Shown piece by piece: positions 18,223 through 19,254 of a DNA stretch of 19,254 nucleotides. The notes under the pieces were generated by a model. It searched no databases. It worked only from the letters and a program-made list of their open reading frames with translations, and was not told the origin of the DNA. The position numbers and the translations under genes were made by a program. This DNA is from Lachnospiraceae bacterium UBA1729. GTDB lineage: Bacteria; Bacillota; Clostridia; Lachnospirales; Lachnospiraceae. Position 1 is the stretch's first letter. Each line of letters starts with the position of its first letter. The stretch lies in contig DCIJ01000001.1 of the NCBI GenBank assembly GCA_002315945.1, positions 1-19,254 of the forward strand. The letters are read 5' to 3'.

Positions 18223-19254
18223 CTATTCATAATTTAAGAGATGTTTTTTTAACTCCAGCATTCTGTCTCTATAGATAACAGCATTCTCAAAATCCAATTC
18301 TCTTGATGCCTTTTTCATCTTTTTATCGGTATCCTGAATCGCCTTTTCCAGTTCTTCCCTACTCATTGACTCAGGATCCTTATCCAGTTCATCTCCAGTA
18401 TTTCGTACCTCAGTTGATATACTTATCAGCTCGCGAACTGCTTTTCTGATTGACTGGGGAGTAATATTGTTTTCCTCATTATAGGCCTGCTGAATGCCAC
18501 GTCTTCGCTCAGTTTCTCCAATAGCACGTTTCATGGAATCTGTCATCTTGTCAGCATACATGATTACATGTCCATCCACATTTCTGGCTGCTCGTCCAAT
18601 TGTCTGTATCAATGAAGTCTCGGAACGAAGGAAACCTTCCTTATCTGCATCAAGGATTGCAACCAATGATATCTCCGGAATATCTAATCCTTCTCTTAAC
18701 AGATTAATTCCAACCAGAACATCAAATACATCCAGTCGCATGTCTCTGATAATCTCAGCTCTCTCTAACGCATCTATATCTGAATGAAGATATCTTACAC
18801 GAATTCCTACTTCCTTCATGTAGTCAGTGAGATCTTCTGCCATCTTTTTTGTAAGTGTAGTTACCAGTACTTTGTTCTTATTTGCAACTTCTTTGTTTAC
18901 TTCGCCAATCAGATCGTCTATCTGTCCCTCCACTGGACGCACGACAACCTCCGGATCCAGTAATCCTGTGGGTCTTATTACCTGCTCAACCCTAAACAGC
19001 TCATGTTCCAGCTCATATTTATTTGGTGTAGCCGACACAAATAACATCTGGTTAATATGATCCTCAAATTCCTCAAAGCACAGTGGTCTGTTATCCAGTG
19101 CTGATGGCAATCTGAAACCATAGTCAACCAACGTCTGTTTTCTGGATCTGTCCCCGGCAAACATACCTCCTATCTGTGGAATTGTAATATGAGACTCATC
19201 CACCATGATAATGAAGTCATCATCAAAGAAATCCAGCAGTGTATAGGGTGGTGT
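18223..19254 (-). CDS. uvrB: UvrB, excinuclease ABC subunit B (C-terminal half; start beyond the right edge)
   Basis: 343 residues are present up to the stop, and the frame is open to the window edge (the first visible residues are TPPYTLLDFFDDDFIIMVDESH). The DESH box is helicase motif II of UvrB. The later motifs are visible: SATPNKYE, then GLLDPEVVVRP, VLVGINLLREGLDIPE and QTIGRAARN (motifs V and VI). The C-terminal UVR motif is near the end (ELEKAIQDTDKKMKKASREL and beyond), which contacts UvrA and UvrC. UvrB verifies the lesion after UvrA hand-over. The N-terminal ATP-binding domain and the beta-hairpin are outside the window. The gene lies directly upstream of uvrA on the same strand. 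Confidence 0.96.
   Translation of the reverse strand, partial: TPPYTLLDFFDDDFIIMVDESHITIPQIGGMFAGDRSRKQTLVDYGFRLPSALDNRPLCFEEFEDHINQMLFVSATPNKYELEHELFRVEQVIRPTGLLDPEVVVRPVEGQIDDLIGEVNKEVANKNKVLVTTLTKKMAEDLTDYMKEVGIRVRYLHSDIDALERAEIIRDMRLDVFDVLVGINLLREGLDIPEISLVAILDADKEGFLRSETSLIQTIGRAARNVDGHVIMYADKMTDSMKRAIGETERRRGIQQAYNEENNITPQSIRKAVRELISISTEVRNTGDELDKDPESMSREELEKAIQDTDKKMKKASRELDFENAVIYRDRMLELKKHLLNYE

Overview
The window is A/T-rich and reads as the chromosome of a motile, low-GC Gram-positive bacterium. Clostridia, and most likely Lachnospiraceae of the Butyrivibrio/Roseburia type, fits best. The reasons are CdaA/CdaR, an HPr with His15 and Ser46, a YvyF-type flagellar protein next to comFC, an mreB(mbl)-flgF-flgG block, strong AGGAGG-type ribosome sites and a LeuA of about 557 residues. 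The taxonomic call is inference from gene content; there is no rRNA to confirm it. All genes but one lie on the minus strand.

Layout, left to right. (1) Envelope polysaccharide end, 1-2697: a polyprenyl-phosphate sugar transferase cut by the left edge (minus) and, divergently, a GtrII-type membrane glucosyltransferase (plus), with two back-to-back promoters between them. A bidirectional terminator at 2734-2790 separates this from (2) leuA (minus), and then a lone HPr gene with its own promoter and terminator. (3) A tight minus-strand operon transcribed from recD2 at about 11840 down to cdaR at 4981: recD2, comFC, yvyF-like, two uncharacterised membrane-protein genes, cdaA, cdaR. Spacings are overlaps or a few bases. 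(4) A shape/motility operon, 15100 down to 12008: mreB/mbl, flgF, flgG and a short flgJ-type rod-binding gene, closed by a terminator. (5) Nucleotide excision repair, 19254 down to 15316: uvrB (its start lies beyond the right edge) followed by uvrA and a terminator.

How they work together. UvrB and UvrA recognise and verify DNA lesions; RecD2 is a 5'-3' helicase of repair and replication. CdaA makes c-di-AMP under the influence of its partner CdaR, so region 3 places repair, DNA uptake, flagellar and c-di-AMP functions in one transcription unit. FlgF, FlgG and the rod-binding protein build the flagellar rod, next to the actin-like cytoskeleton gene, an arrangement also seen for mbl-flhO-flhP in Bacillus.

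I found no CRISPR array, transposon, phage gene, tRNA or rRNA, and no clear new multi-gene defence or metabolic system. The best leads are comFC, which has no ATG/GTG/TTG start for its full-length product and appears to start at ATT; the conserved-looking but unnamed membrane pair feeding into cdaA; a repeated and hairpin-forming leader before recD2; and a palindrome over the -35 box of the HPr gene.
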